Counted from the stretch's first letter, positions 24,059-33,554 are shown. The stretch is DNA of 64,000 nt from JAPLFM01 sp964650885 (GCA_964650885.1 CAZYXG010000002.1:97113-161112); one strand, 5' to 3'. The notes: generated by a model not told the origin, from the sequence alone. Translations and numbers: made by a program.

Positions 24059-25601
24059 AGCAGAAAAAGCATTTTCTAAATTATTAGAAAATGATGACAA
24101 AATTGTGGCTCAGCTACTTTTCCCAAGATTAAATATTAACGACTATTTAACAGACGTTGATTATAAAGAAGACATTCAAAACCTTGTGAAAGCGGGAGTT
24201 GGAGGATTTTGTTTGTTCAAAGGCAATGTGGAAGAAACATTTAAAGTAATTAAAGAACTAAAGCCACTTGCCACTATTCCATTGCTGTTTTCTGGCGATT
24301 ACGAAAATGGTGTGACTATGAGGCATTCGGGAGGCACTGAACTGCCCCACGCAATGGCTCTTGGCAAAACAAATAACCCTGAAATTTTAGCAGAAGCTGC
24401 TAAAATAATTGCCGATGAGTCTATTGCCATTGGCACAAAATGGATATTTTCGCCAGTTTGCGATATTAATTCCAATAAATTAAATCCTATCATCAACATC
24501 AGAGCTTACGGCGAAGATAGTAATTCAGTTTCCACATCAATTCAAACAGTCGTTACTACATTCGATGCAGCTGGTGTATTAGCTTGTGCAAAGCATTTCC
24601 CTGGACACGGCGATACAAGTCAGGATTCACATTTAACTTTGCCAACACTCAATAAAACAAAAGCCGAGCTTTACGAACTTGAATTAAAGCCATTTCAAAT
24701 TGCTATTGAAAAAAAAGTTGCTTCAATAATGGTTGCACATTTGGCTGTACCAGAGTTAGATAGAAGTGGTTTGCCTGCTTCGCTTTCTGCAAAAATAATT
24801 ACAGATTTGCTTAAAAATGAACTATGTTTTGAAGGAATTGTCGTTACCGATGCACTTGAAATGAAAGCAATTTCCAACACTTGGAAATCAGATGAAGCTG
24901 TGAAACTTGCAGTAAATGCTGGAGTTGATGCCTTGCTTATGCCAGAGGATAATAATTTAGCTCTTAATGCTTTGTCTGACGAATATTCAAATATAGATTT
25001 CAAAGAAAAAGTTCATAAAGCAGTTGAAAAAATTATCTATTATAAAGATAAACTTAATTTATTTGATACTGCTGCTTATTTGCGACCAGCTCAATTCAAA
25101 TTGAATGTGCAGGAAGAAGCCGCATTTGAAATTGGCAAGCAAACAATAGACTCTATTGGCGACCCAACTGAATTGCGTTTGAAAGAAAATACTAAAATTG
25201 CAGCGTTTGCTTTTTTGCAAAAAGATTCGGATTTCGATAAAGCTTCGGAATTCTTCAATTTCTTGCAGCAAGCTATCCATCAGGATATTGACTTTGCTTA
25301 TATAAACGACAATGCAGATGACGACCAAATATCTAACTTCTTAGTGAACACTAAAGATGCCGATTTAGTAGTGATTGCTTTGTTTTATAGAAGCAGGGCA
25401 TACCATGGCGACATTGGGAACCACGAAAGTTTAAAAAGTAGAGTGGCAAAACTTAGCAACTACAACCCAAATGTAGTATTTTATTTTGGCAATCCATACT
25501 TAGTTGAAGAAGTAAAGCAAGATTTAGCTATTTTAGCATATTCCGATGCGACTCCATCAATTGCATCGGCAGTACTAAAATTCAAATTATTAGTTGATTG
25601 A
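24042..25601 (+). CDS. beta-N-acetylhexosaminidase, glycoside hydrolase family 3
   Basis: GH3 enzymes of the NagZ branch remove GlcNAc from peptidoglycan fragments. The signature KHFPGHGDTSQDSH is at about 184-197, with the Asp-His catalytic dyad typical of NagZ, and the nucleophile is Asp270 in VVTDALEM. After the TIM barrel (~1-335) comes a ~180-residue C-terminal domain, as in two-domain NagZ. No signal peptide is seen, so it is likely cytosolic and part of cell-wall recycling. An upstream TTG at 24027 adds 5 residues; the ATG at 24042, after a GGGGG tract, is preferred. Confidence 0.9.
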   Translation: MKISDKAEKAFSKLLENDDKIVAQLLFPRLNINDYLTDVDYKEDIQNLVKAGVGGFCLFKGNVEETFKVIKELKPLATIPLLFSGDYENGVTMRHSGGTELPHAMALGKTNNPEILAEAAKIIADESIAIGTKWIFSPVCDINSNKLNPIINIRAYGEDSNSVSTSIQTVVTTFDAAGVLACAKHFPGHGDTSQDSHLTLPTLNKTKAELYELELKPFQIAIEKKVASIMVAHLAVPELDRSGLPASLSAKIITDLLKNELCFEGIVVTDALEMKAISNTWKSDEAVKLAVNAGVDALLMPEDNNLALNALSDEYSNIDFKEKVHKAVEKIIYYKDKLNLFDTAAYLRPAQFKLNVQEEAAFEIGKQTIDSIGDPTELRLKENTKIAAFAFLQKDSDFDKASEFFNFLQQAIHQDIDFAYINDNADDDQISNFLVNTKDADLVVIALFYRSRAYHGDIGNHESLKSRVAKLSNYNPNVVFYFGNPYLVEEVKQDLAILAYSDATPSIASAVLKFKLLVD

Positions 25602-25632
25602 AATAAAACTATATTAAAATAATGGGGCATCT

Positions 25633-26934
25633 ATGAGAAACTTCAATCTTACAAACAAATTTAAAGTAGTGCTTTTAGCTACTTTCTTGCTCTTTATGAG
25701 CCATAATCTTCACGCCCAATACAAACTTGAACTTGAGTGGCAGAAGACAATTGCTAATGGTTATTTCATTTCTTCACTTACAAAATCTGACAATGATAGT
25801 TTACTATATACCTCAGGTGGTGAAGGAACAGAAGGTCCATTTACAAACTATATTCTAAATTCAAAAGATGGAACGATTATAGATAAATTTGCAAGTGATT
25901 TTGCTTATTACCCTATGTATGCCAAAAAAGATGGTAGTTTAATCGCTGTAGGCACTACAAATGCTTCTTCAATTGGAATAGTAGACCCTAAAACTTTTGA
26001 AATAACTTTTTGGTCGAAAGTACCAAATTATAGATTTTTTACATATAACGAAAAACAAAACAAAATTGTTGCAAATAGTAGTGCAAGTTTGATAAGGGTT
26101 TATGATTTAAATACAAAAGAAATAGTTAAAGAATTTACTTCTTCTTACTTTAAATTTAGTGACTTATTCATAGAACAGGCCAATATTACAGACGATGGGA
26201 AAAATATAATTTACTCATACTGGACATCATACAGGAAACAAGATAGAACTCAAGGCATAATCAATTACATAAGAATCATAGATATGGAAGGTAATGTACT
26301 CAAAAAGATTGATTCAACAAGTAGCACCAAATTTACGATTACAAACGATGGTAAGACTTTGGTTTATTTCGACCCGAATGGAACTCAATTGTTGGATTTA
26401 GAAACAATGAAGTTAAAAGAAGGAATAACAAGTGCTGTAACAGGGTATGGTGATGATCCAAATTGTATTGAACTAAGCAATAACGATAAATTTATGTTAA
26501 TAGCTGGAGGAGTTACATTTTTAGATTTAATTGATAAAAAAAGAATTTGGTTACATGGTGGCAATGGTTTTACATGGATGAAGCTGAATTCAACAAATTC
26601 AAGTTTGTATTGTAATGCTTCTGCATTTATAATGAAATTTAATTTTCAACAAACTTCTTCTGTTAATTCTTATCAGGACAAAGTTGATTTCCAAATTCAA
26701 GTTTTGGAGAATAATATTATGTTATCTACTCAAAAAGAAATATCACCGAATTTAAAATTTAGAATAATTAGTTTAGATGGAAAAATACAGAAGCAAATCT
26801 TGCCACACCAGTTAGATATTACTACTAACACAATCACAATTAACATTTTATCTCTACTTTCAGGAATTTATTTCTTAGAAATTACTGACAATCAGTCGAT
26901 AGTTTATTCTTCTAAATTTTCAAAAACAAATTAA
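25633..26934 (+). CDS. secreted propeller-like protein with type IX sorting domain
   Basis: A signal peptide (LLATFLLFMSHNLHAQ) is followed by repeated blade-like segments (DGSLIAVGTTNASSIGIVDPKTFEI; IVDPKT, YDLNTKE, LDLETMK) suggesting a WD40/YVTN-like propeller over ~30-345. The last ~75 residues resemble a T9SS type A sorting domain: LKFRIISLDGKIQ, then TINILSLLSGIYFLEITDN and a final strand. The protein is probably exported and anchored or released by the type IX system. Biological role unknown. Confidence 0.8.
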   Translation: MRNFNLTNKFKVVLLATFLLFMSHNLHAQYKLELEWQKTIANGYFISSLTKSDNDSLLYTSGGEGTEGPFTNYILNSKDGTIIDKFASDFAYYPMYAKKDGSLIAVGTTNASSIGIVDPKTFEITFWSKVPNYRFFTYNEKQNKIVANSSASLIRVYDLNTKEIVKEFTSSYFKFSDLFIEQANITDDGKNIIYSYWTSYRKQDRTQGIINYIRIIDMEGNVLKKIDSTSSTKFTITNDGKTLVYFDPNGTQLLDLETMKLKEGITSAVTGYGDDPNCIELSNNDKFMLIAGGVTFLDLIDKKRIWLHGGNGFTWMKLNSTNSSLYCNASAFIMKFNFQQTSSVNSYQDKVDFQIQVLENNIMLSTQKEISPNLKFRIISLDGKIQKQILPHQLDITTNTITINILSLLSGIYFLEITDNQSIVYSSKFSKTN

Positions 26935-26951
26935 TTAAATCTTTCCCAAAA

Positions 26952-26986
26952 AAAGTCCGATGAAATAATTCACCGGACTTTCTTTT
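26952..26986. terminator. Bidirectional terminator between the propeller gene and pckA
   Basis: AAAGTCCG (26952-26959) pairs with CGGACTTT (26974-26981), with one internal mismatch and a further TGAA/TTCA pairing around an ATAA loop. T-rich tails follow on both strands, fitting the two convergent genes. Confidence 0.88.
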
Positions 26987-26995
26987 AAATAACTC

Positions 26996-28624
26996 TTATA
27001 TCTTCGGCCCTGCGGCTATCACTTCTACCGAAACTCCACTTTCATATTTTTTGAAGTTTGCAGCAAACTTTTCTGCTAAGTTTCTATAAGTTGCCCAGTA
27101 TTCATCTTGGTTTGCCCAAGCAGTAGCTGGATTTAAAACTTCACTTGGCACATCTGGACAGCTTTGCGGAATCATAAATCCAAAGATTTCATCACGTTTG
27201 AATTCAACATTATCTAAAGCACCTGAAAGAGCAGCATTCAAAACTGCACGAGTATGCTTAATGCTTATTCTTTTCCCAACTCCAAATTTGCCACCTATCC
27301 AGCCAGTATTTACAAGCCAAACATTTGAGCCAAATTTTTCAATTTTTTCTTTCAGTAAGTTAGAATAAACAAATGGGTGATGCACCATAAAAGGAGCTCC
27401 AAAGCATGCCGAAAATGCCATTTTAGGTTCATTGCCCAAACCTTTCTCTGTGCCTGCTATCTTTGATGTATAGCCAGTGATGAATTGATACTGAGCTTGA
27501 TATTGGTCTAGTTTTGAAATTGGTGGCAAAACTCCTGTGGCATCGCAAGTTAAGAATATTACATTTTTTGGATGTGAATTCACCATTTTCTCTGGTAAGG
27601 AATTTGGAATAGTTTCCAATTTGTATGAAGCTCTTGTGTTCTCAGTCAAACTTCCATCGAATAAATCTGTTTCTCTCGTGATAGGATTCAATACCACATT
27701 TTCCAGCACAGTACCAAACATTTGGGTTGTAGCATAAATTTCTGGTTCGCTTTCTTTCGATAAATTAATAACCTTTGCATAGCACCCTCCTTCATAGTTA
27801 AAGATACCGTCATCGCTCCAGCCATGCTCATCGTCACCAATTAAAAAGCGATTTGGATCGGCAGAAAGAGTAGTTTTGCCTGTACCCGAAAGCCCAAAGA
27901 AAAGTGCTGCATCGCCATCTTTGCCCACATTTGCAGAGCAGTGCATAGACATTACTTTTTCGAGTGGTTTGAAATAATTCATCAAAGTGAAGAAAGTTTT
28001 CTTAGTTTCGCCAGCATAGTTTGTGCCAGCCACTAATGCCATTTTCTTAGCAAAATTCAAAGTGATTACAGTTTCAGTGCGAGTGCCATCAATCTCTGGA
28101 TTTGCAGAGAAACCTGGAATTGCAATTAATGTGAATTCAGGTTTATGTTTCTTATATTCATCTTGATTTTTTGGATTGATAAACATATTATACACAAAAA
28201 GACTTTGCCAAGCAGAATCAGTAATGATTCGAATTGGAATTTGATAACGAATGTCTGCTCCCACAAATGCATCTACAACAAATAAATCCCTACCTTGGCA
28301 GAAAGCTTGAGCACGCTTCATCAAAGTATCGAAATTATCCTCTGTTAATGCTTTGTTATTGTCCCACCAAATGTGTTCTTGGCTTGAGCTTTCTCTAACA
28401 ATAAATTTATCATCGGCTGAGCGAGCTGTATGCTTACCAGTAGTGACTTGCAAAGCACCACCCTTAGCAATATTTGCCTCGCCACGGAAAACAGCTTCTT
28501 CATAGAGAGCTGGCACAGGCAAGTTCCAATAAACTGTACCAAGATTGTACAATCCGTGATTATCTAAACCAAAATTACATTGATTTGCATTTGCAATTGA
28601 GTATGCGGGGGAATTAAGAGCCAT
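26996..28624 (-). CDS. pckA: phosphoenolpyruvate carboxykinase (ATP)
   Basis: PckA converts oxaloacetate and ATP to phosphoenolpyruvate, CO2 and ADP, the entry to gluconeogenesis; it also feeds phosphoenolpyruvate to KdsA. The 542 residues include the ATP-type P-loop GLSGTGKTTLS (244-254), FLIGDDEHGWSDDGIFNYEGGCYAK, and NTGWIGGKFGVGKRI. Length and all motifs are standard. The ATG at 28624 is well supported (MALNSPAYSIANANQC). It is a single-gene unit with a bidirectional terminator. Confidence 0.97.
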   Translation of the reverse strand: MALNSPAYSIANANQCNFGLDNHGLYNLGTVYWNLPVPALYEEAVFRGEANIAKGGALQVTTGKHTARSADDKFIVRESSSQEHIWWDNNKALTEDNFDTLMKRAQAFCQGRDLFVVDAFVGADIRYQIPIRIITDSAWQSLFVYNMFINPKNQDEYKKHKPEFTLIAIPGFSANPEIDGTRTETVITLNFAKKMALVAGTNYAGETKKTFFTLMNYFKPLEKVMSMHCSANVGKDGDAALFFGLSGTGKTTLSADPNRFLIGDDEHGWSDDGIFNYEGGCYAKVINLSKESEPEIYATTQMFGTVLENVVLNPITRETDLFDGSLTENTRASYKLETIPNSLPEKMVNSHPKNVIFLTCDATGVLPPISKLDQYQAQYQFITGYTSKIAGTEKGLGNEPKMAFSACFGAPFMVHHPFVYSNLLKEKIEKFGSNVWLVNTGWIGGKFGVGKRISIKHTRAVLNAALSGALDNVEFKRDEIFGFMIPQSCPDVPSEVLNPATAWANQDEYWATYRNLAEKFAANFKKYESGVSVEVIAAGPKI

Positions 28625-28789
28625 ACGATAAATATCCTTATGATAGAAATTTGATAACTCAATTTAGCAAAATTGTTCTTATATTTATAATCTAATTTTT
28701 CAGAAAAGATTGATTTAAATCACATATAAAATTAGTTAGTCAGAGTGAGCACATTCGGAGCTATTGGTTTTGTGTGGTTTTGATTTATT

Positions 28790-28824
28790 AAACCTTACGA
28801 AGCTTACAAACCTTCGTAAGGTTT
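28790..28824. repeat. 13-bp inverted repeat (REP/MITE-like hairpin)
   Basis: AAACCTTACGAAG (28790-28802) is exactly complementary to 28812-28824, with a 9-base loop. The following sequence (CGGTTTTGG) is not a clean T tract and the element is 165 bases upstream of pckA, so it is not a terminator for a known gene. Confidence 0.6.
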
Positions 28825-28938
28825 CGGTTTTGGAGAATTGGAAACCAGACATCTCTGGGATTAGAAAACATTTATTCTGTTATTCATTTAATCCTGTAAT
28901 CTTGTTGAGTCAATTAGTGTATTGTTTGGCAGTCCTTT

Positions 28939-28966
28939 GGATTCTTCACTTTGTTCAGAATAACAC
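28939..28966. repeat. degenerate dispersed-repeat-like element
   Basis: The sequence GGATTCTTCACT..TTCAGAATAACAC has ATTCT/AGAAT ends that can pair. It resembles a short repeat (GATTCTTC..CTCAGAATGACA form) seen in intergenic regions of many bacteria. That resemblance is from memory. Confidence 0.4.
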
Positions 28967-28982
28967 ATAAATATTTTTCAAT

Positions 28983-29045
28983 CATAATTCACAACTCATA
29001 ATTCACAACTCATAATTCACAACTCATAACTCATAACTCATAACT
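28983..29045. repeat. tandem repeat: three 14-bp units then three 7-bp units
   Basis: CATAATTCACAACT occurs exactly three times (28983-28996, 28997-29010, 29011-29024), followed by CATAACT three times (29025-29045). The 14-mer is a variant of two 7-mers. There are no spacers, so it is not a CRISPR. It lies directly upstream of a -7 promoter box. Confidence 0.9.
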
Positions 29046-29058
29046 CTGTTTCTTTTCT

Positions 29059-29066
29059 TATATTTG
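29059..29066 (+). promoter_or_regulatory. candidate -7 element (TATATTTG) for the beta-helix protein gene
   Basis: An exact TAnnTTTG match 42 bases before the ATG at 29108. The expected -33 position falls within the last 7-bp repeat units, which contain no TTTG. Confidence 0.45.
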
Positions 29067-29107
29067 CAATAGATTAATTTAATGTTCAATAAAACACATA
29101 AAATGCA

Positions 29108-30865
29108 ATGAAAACACTTATTTTAACTTTAGCACTAATTTCTATTAATTGCTTTGCTCAAATTATTCCTGCTAATCGTACTTATGATTTCAAGTCTGCT
29201 GGTTTTGGTAGGGGACAGAAGCCCGTCATTTCCAAAACATTAAACATAATGGATTTCGGTGGCGATGCTAATGGTGGAAAGTCCAACAATGAAGCACTCA
29301 ATAGTGCTATAAAGTCTAAAGGTATTCAGGCAGCTAGAATTTATTTCCCCGCTGGAATTTATAATTTCGATAAAACCATTGTTTTGCCAGATTCAACAGT
29401 ATTGGTTGGAGATGGAATTCAGGGAACTTTTTTTCGAATGAATCCAGATTTTGGTAATGATTGCATTAGTATTAATGGCTCAATTGAAAGTAAAGAATAT
29501 TCAATAGCAGGGAATGTAAATAAACATTTCGATAAATTTGCTATCAAAGATAAATTCAATTTAGCACCTCCTTTTTGGATTAAAATTTATCAAAAATCAT
29601 TTACTAATCTTACTTCCGATTGGGCAAAAAATTCTATTGGTCAAATTATTAAAGTTAAAAGTATAGCAGCTGATTCTTTGATATATATAAATCAAAACTT
29701 TAGAATGAATTTTGATGAAAAAGATACTTTAGTGGCTACTATATTAAAACCTGTTCAATGTGTTGGAATTGAAAATATGACAATTACTCGACCAAGCACC
29801 AAATCATTTCAAACATCGAATATAGCTATAAACTATGCTGTGAATTGCTGGGTGGAATGTGTGGAAAGCATAAATGCAAATTTCGGCAATGTAACAATTT
29901 CTAATTCAAGCAATGTGTCTGTTACTGGCTCTTATTTCCACGATCCTGTGGGATTTGGCGGAGGTGGAGAGGGCTATGGGGTAGTGCTTCAATTTACATC
30001 TGGCGAGTGTTTAGTAGAAAATAATTTTTTCAAAAAATTACGACATTCTATGCTTTTGCAATCAGGTGCAAATGGAAATGTTTTTGCTTATAATTATTCT
30101 ACAGAACCATTTTGGACAGAAACTAGTTTGCCAAGTAATTCATCAGGCGATTTAGTTTTACATGGGAATTATCCATTTGCAAATTTATTCGAAGGGAATT
30201 TATGCCAAAATATTGTGATTGATAATTCACATGGGCTTAACGGACCTGACAATACTTTTTTGAGAAATAGAGCTGAGCTTTATGGAATTTTTATGAATAG
30301 TTCCCCTGCTTCCAATGGACAAATCTTTGTTGGGAATGAAGTTACCAATACGCAACTATTTTTCGGACTTTATGTACTTGCAGGTTCAAATCATATTGAA
30401 TATTCCAATAACATCAAAGGGACTATCACCCCAGCAAATACTAATGTGATGGAAATCAAATCGTTATTCTATAATAGTAATCCATATTTCTTCAATAGTG
30501 GATTTACAACATTTCCAAGCTTTGGCTATCCGAATGTTGGCAATAAAAATGAATTTCCAATTAAACGAAGAATTCAGCAGAATGCAGAATTTACTTTATG
30601 TGGCTCGCCTATGACTAACATAGAAGAATCTAATAAATCCCCTAAGTTTGAAATTTATCCAAACCCAGTTAATGATTTATTGATTTTAAATACTTACCAA
30701 AAAACAAATGCAATTGTTACTGATGTTAATGGAAAAGAATTAGATTTTCTTAATTTTGAAAATACAATTAGTTACAACACACAAAAACTAAATAATGGCA
30801 CTTACTTTATCGTCTATTTTGTGGGCAATGAAAAAGTAACATTGAAGTTTATAGTTAATAGATAA
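29108..30865 (+). CDS. secreted right-handed beta-helix protein (pectate-lyase-3-like) with type IX sorting domain
   Basis: A signal peptide (LILTLALISINCFAQ) leads into a pectate-lyase-superfamily domain: NIMDFGGDANGGKSNNEALNSA, IYFPAGIYNF, TIVLPDSTVLVGDG. Many short repeated strands with Asn ladders follow (VTISNSSNVSVTGSYF; NGNVFAYNYS), typical of a parallel beta-helix. The C-terminal ~75 residues are a T9SS type A sorting domain (YPNPVNDLLILN; NNGTYFIVYF). Family members are polysaccharide lyases, hydrolases or adhesins; which this is cannot be told. The next gene starts 4 bases downstream. Confidence 0.88.
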   Translation: MKTLILTLALISINCFAQIIPANRTYDFKSAGFGRGQKPVISKTLNIMDFGGDANGGKSNNEALNSAIKSKGIQAARIYFPAGIYNFDKTIVLPDSTVLVGDGIQGTFFRMNPDFGNDCISINGSIESKEYSIAGNVNKHFDKFAIKDKFNLAPPFWIKIYQKSFTNLTSDWAKNSIGQIIKVKSIAADSLIYINQNFRMNFDEKDTLVATILKPVQCVGIENMTITRPSTKSFQTSNIAINYAVNCWVECVESINANFGNVTISNSSNVSVTGSYFHDPVGFGGGGEGYGVVLQFTSGECLVENNFFKKLRHSMLLQSGANGNVFAYNYSTEPFWTETSLPSNSSGDLVLHGNYPFANLFEGNLCQNIVIDNSHGLNGPDNTFLRNRAELYGIFMNSSPASNGQIFVGNEVTNTQLFFGLYVLAGSNHIEYSNNIKGTITPANTNVMEIKSLFYNSNPYFFNSGFTTFPSFGYPNVGNKNEFPIKRRIQQNAEFTLCGSPMTNIEESNKSPKFEIYPNPVNDLLILNTYQKTNAIVTDVNGKELDFLNFENTISYNTQKLNNGTYFIVYFVGNEKVTLKFIVNR

Positions 30866-30869
30866 TATT

Positions 30870-31268
30870 ATGAAAACAAAAGACTTACACTTGGAAGTGG
30901 TATTCAATTCGATACCAGAAGAAATTTATGAAGCACTAATGGATAGTGAAAAACATTCCTATTTCACAAAATCGGAGTGCATAATATCGCAAGAAGTTGG
31001 CGGTTTTTTCTCTGCTTACGATGGGTATATAAACGGGCAGAATGTAGAGTTAGTTCCAAACAAAAAAATAGTTCAACTTTGGCGAGCCGACGAACCAAAT
31101 TGGCCCAAGGATTTGTATTCAAAGGTTACATTTGAATTTATGCCTCCTGTGGAAGGAACAGTTGTGAAATTTTCCCACGAAGGTATTCCTTTGGAATATG
31201 CTGAAACATTCAGGAAAGGTTGGGAAGATTACTATTGGGCACCACTTGCCGATTATTTAATGGATTGA
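30870..31268 (+). CDS. SRPBCC/AHSA1-type protein
   Basis: The 132 residues fit the START/AHSA1 fold: EVVFNSIPEEIYEALMDSEKHSYFTKSE at the N-terminus, GGFFSAYDGYINGQNVELVPNKKIVQLWRA in the middle, and TVVKFSHEGIP with FRKGWEDYYWAPLADYL at the end. Members bind hydrophobic ligands or Hsp90-like clients; the ligand here is unknown. It lies 4 bases after the beta-helix gene and one base before ribE, so it is in one transcription unit with both. Confidence 0.85.
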   Translation: MKTKDLHLEVVFNSIPEEIYEALMDSEKHSYFTKSECIISQEVGGFFSAYDGYINGQNVELVPNKKIVQLWRADEPNWPKDLYSKVTFEFMPPVEGTVVKFSHEGIPLEYAETFRKGWEDYYWAPLADYLMD

Positions 31269-31269
31269 T

Positions 31270-31911
31270 ATGTTTACTGGATTAATTGAAGAAATAGGAA
31301 AAATCAAGGCAATCACCAAGCTAAATGGTGGACTAAAAATAACCGTTATAGCTGATTTAATCATGAACGATGTAAAAATTGATGATTCAATCGCTATTGA
31401 AGGGGTTTGCCAGACAGTTGTTGCGTGCAATAGCAATTCATTCGATGTTGTGGCAATAGAAGAAACTATGCGGAAAACTAATTTTGCGAAACTGAAAGCC
31501 AATTCTAAAGTAAATTTGGAACGAGCATTGACTTTAAACACTAGACTTGGTGGACATTTGGTGCAAGGACACGTGGACTGCATTGGTACTGTTGATTCGG
31601 TAGTGAAAGAAGGAACAAGTTACTTGGTTTCTATTAAATTCCCAAATGAATTTCAGAAATATATTATTCCTGTTGGTTCGATTTGTATAAATGGAGTAAG
31701 TTTAACTGCCGCAAGAGTGGAAGGAACAAAATTTACTGTCGCTATTATACCACACACTTGGGATGTAACCACAATTGGTAATTTAAAAACTGGTGATATT
31801 GTTAATCTTGAATTTGACCTAATTGGCAAATATATAGAAAAGCAAATGCAATTTGGCAATATAAAAAAAGAAAGTATTTGGGAGCAATTCGCAAATCAAC
31901 CAAAAATTTAA
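31270..31911 (+). CDS. ribE: riboflavin synthase, alpha chain
   Basis: RibE dismutates two molecules of 6,7-dimethyl-8-ribityllumazine to riboflavin. The 213-residue protein shows the duplicated-barrel layout: MFTGLIEEIGKI at the start, SIAIEGVCQTVV, LGGHLVQGHVD in the middle, the second-repeat SICINGVSLTAA and IPHTWDVTTIG. No FMN riboswitch is visible because the gene lies directly behind another. Other rib genes are not in the window. Confidence 0.95.
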   Translation: MFTGLIEEIGKIKAITKLNGGLKITVIADLIMNDVKIDDSIAIEGVCQTVVACNSNSFDVVAIEETMRKTNFAKLKANSKVNLERALTLNTRLGGHLVQGHVDCIGTVDSVVKEGTSYLVSIKFPNEFQKYIIPVGSICINGVSLTAARVEGTKFTVAIIPHTWDVTTIGNLKTGDIVNLEFDLIGKYIEKQMQFGNIKKESIWEQFANQPKI

Positions 31912-31931
31912 TTTAGTAATGAAATATAAAA

Positions 31932-33554
31932 ATGAAACAATTAATTGAATGCGTACCTAATTTTTCTGAAGGAAGAGATAAAGAAACTATTGAAGCAATA
32001 GCTTCGGCTATTCGCAATACTCAAGGTGTTAATCTTTTAGATGTTGACCCAGGCTATTCGACAAACCGCACAGTTTACACTTTTGTGGGCGATAAAAAAG
32101 CAGTCGTGGAAGGTGCATTGAATGGGGCAAAAGTAGCTCGTGAGCTAATTGATATGCGAACACAGACTGGCGAACACCCAAGAATGGGTGCATTAGATGT
32201 TTGTCCTTTCATTCCAGTTTCTGGTGCTACTCAGCAGGACTGTATAGATTGTTCTTTGGAATTCGGTAGAAGAGCAGCGGAAGAAATAGGCATTCCAATT
32301 TATTTATACGAGCAATCGGCAAAGCAGGATTACAGACGCAGTTTGTCGGACATTCGCAAAGGTGAATATGAGGCATTTGCTGAAAAAATCACAAAACCCG
32401 AATGGAAACCAGATTTCGGCGAAGCAAAGTTTATACCTGAATGGGGAGCAACAGTTACTGGCGCGAGAAATTATTTAATCGCTTATAATGTGAATGTACT
32501 TGGCACAAATAACCAAGCCCACCGCATAGCATTGAATTTGCGAGAAGCAGGTAGAGGCGATGGCGATATTGGAATGCTAAAAGAAACTAAAGCAATTGGC
32601 TGGTTTGTTGATGAATACAAAATGGCACAAGTTTCTATGAATTTGACAGACTATGTAATAACTCCACCCCACATTGCATTTGAAAGTTGTGCAAATGAGG
32701 CAAGAAAATTAAATGTTGGAGTAGCTGGTTCGGAATTAGTAGGTTTGATTCCATTGAAAGCACTTTTAATAGCAGCTGACTATTATATTGAAAAAGAGAA
32801 ATTATTCATAATAGATGAAGCTCAAAAAATTCGATTAGTAGTGGAAAGATTAGGTTTGAACTCTATTTCCAACTTCGACCCTAAAAAACGCATTATAGAA
32901 TATTTGATAGCCGAAGAAAGAAATGAACCTTTGGCAAATATGACTCTACGTGGTTTTATAGAAGAAGTGGCAGCCCGCACAGCAGCACCTGGCGGTGGTT
33001 CGGTAGCGGCAGCAATAGCGAGTATGGGTATGGGACTTGCATCAATGGTGGCTTGGCTAACTTATGGAGTAAGAAAATTCGAGCATTTGGATTCTGAAAT
33101 GCGAGCTATCATTCCAAATTTGCAAGAAACAACTTATGCACTAATTCCTAAAATAGACGAAGATACAAATGCTTTCAATGATTATATAGATGCAGTGCGT
33201 TTGCCAAAAGATACTCCAGAGCAACAAGCATATAGAGATACTGTTTTGCAAGCTGGGCTTAAAAAAGCTGTACTAACACCACTATCAGTAATGAAAATAG
33301 CTTCGCAAGCTTGGAAAGAAGTTGAATCCGCAGCCAAACACGGAAATATAGCAAGCAAATCCGATGTAATGGTGGGAGCAAGAGCAATAGAATTAGGAAT
33401 TTGGGGTGCATATCAAAACGTATTAATAAATTTAGAACTAGTAACAGATGAAAAATTCAAACAAGAAACTACTTTAGAAGCTACAGATATAGCAAACAAA
33501 GCAAAAGTTAGAATGGATCAAATATTGGAATTATTAATTAATAGAAAAGAATAA
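31932..33554 (+). CDS. ftcD: bifunctional glutamate formiminotransferase / formiminotetrahydrofolate cyclodeaminase
   Basis: This fused enzyme moves the formimino group of formiminoglutamate to tetrahydrofolate and then releases ammonia to give methenyl-THF, the end of histidine breakdown. Residues 1-~300 are the transferase (ECVPNFSEGRD; TGEHPRMGALDV with His82, the expected catalytic His). Residues ~335-540 are the cyclodeaminase (TAAPGGGSVAAAIASMG; HGNIASKSDVMVGARA). hutH, hutU and hutI are not in the window. It also links to the one-carbon pool used by MetH and glycine cleavage. Confidence 0.94.
   Translation: MKQLIECVPNFSEGRDKETIEAIASAIRNTQGVNLLDVDPGYSTNRTVYTFVGDKKAVVEGALNGAKVARELIDMRTQTGEHPRMGALDVCPFIPVSGATQQDCIDCSLEFGRRAAEEIGIPIYLYEQSAKQDYRRSLSDIRKGEYEAFAEKITKPEWKPDFGEAKFIPEWGATVTGARNYLIAYNVNVLGTNNQAHRIALNLREAGRGDGDIGMLKETKAIGWFVDEYKMAQVSMNLTDYVITPPHIAFESCANEARKLNVGVAGSELVGLIPLKALLIAADYYIEKEKLFIIDEAQKIRLVVERLGLNSISNFDPKKRIIEYLIAEERNEPLANMTLRGFIEEVAARTAAPGGGSVAAAIASMGMGLASMVAWLTYGVRKFEHLDSEMRAIIPNLQETTYALIPKIDEDTNAFNDYIDAVRLPKDTPEQQAYRDTVLQAGLKKAVLTPLSVMKIASQAWKEVESAAKHGNIASKSDVMVGARAIELGIWGAYQNVLINLELVTDEKFKQETTLEATDIANKAKVRMDQILELLINRKE

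Larger units (their letters stand above)
28625..29107. other. 483-base repeat-bearing intergenic region
   Basis: No convincing gene. It holds a 13-bp hairpin (28790-28824), an imperfect inverted element (28939-28966), a tandem 14-bp/7-bp repeat (28983-29045) and a -7 promoter box (29059-29066). Base composition is slightly less AT-rich in 28740-28960 than in the surrounding spacers. A 68-codon ORF at 28764-28970 runs across the repeats and is judged spurious. Confidence 0.6.

Noticed and set aside
28927..28941. Sigma-54 promoter-like sequence (TGGCAG-N4-TTGGA)
   Set aside because: The -12 GC is missing, it lies in a repeat-derived region, and no fitting downstream gene starts at the right distance.
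28764..28970. 68-codon plus-strand ORF upstream of the beta-helix gene
   Set aside because: It runs through a hairpin and a dispersed-repeat-like element and has no domain, signal or conserved-looking segment.
28983..29045. Short direct repeats as a CRISPR array
   Set aside because: Units are 14 and 7 bp, directly adjacent with no unique spacers, and no cas genes are present.
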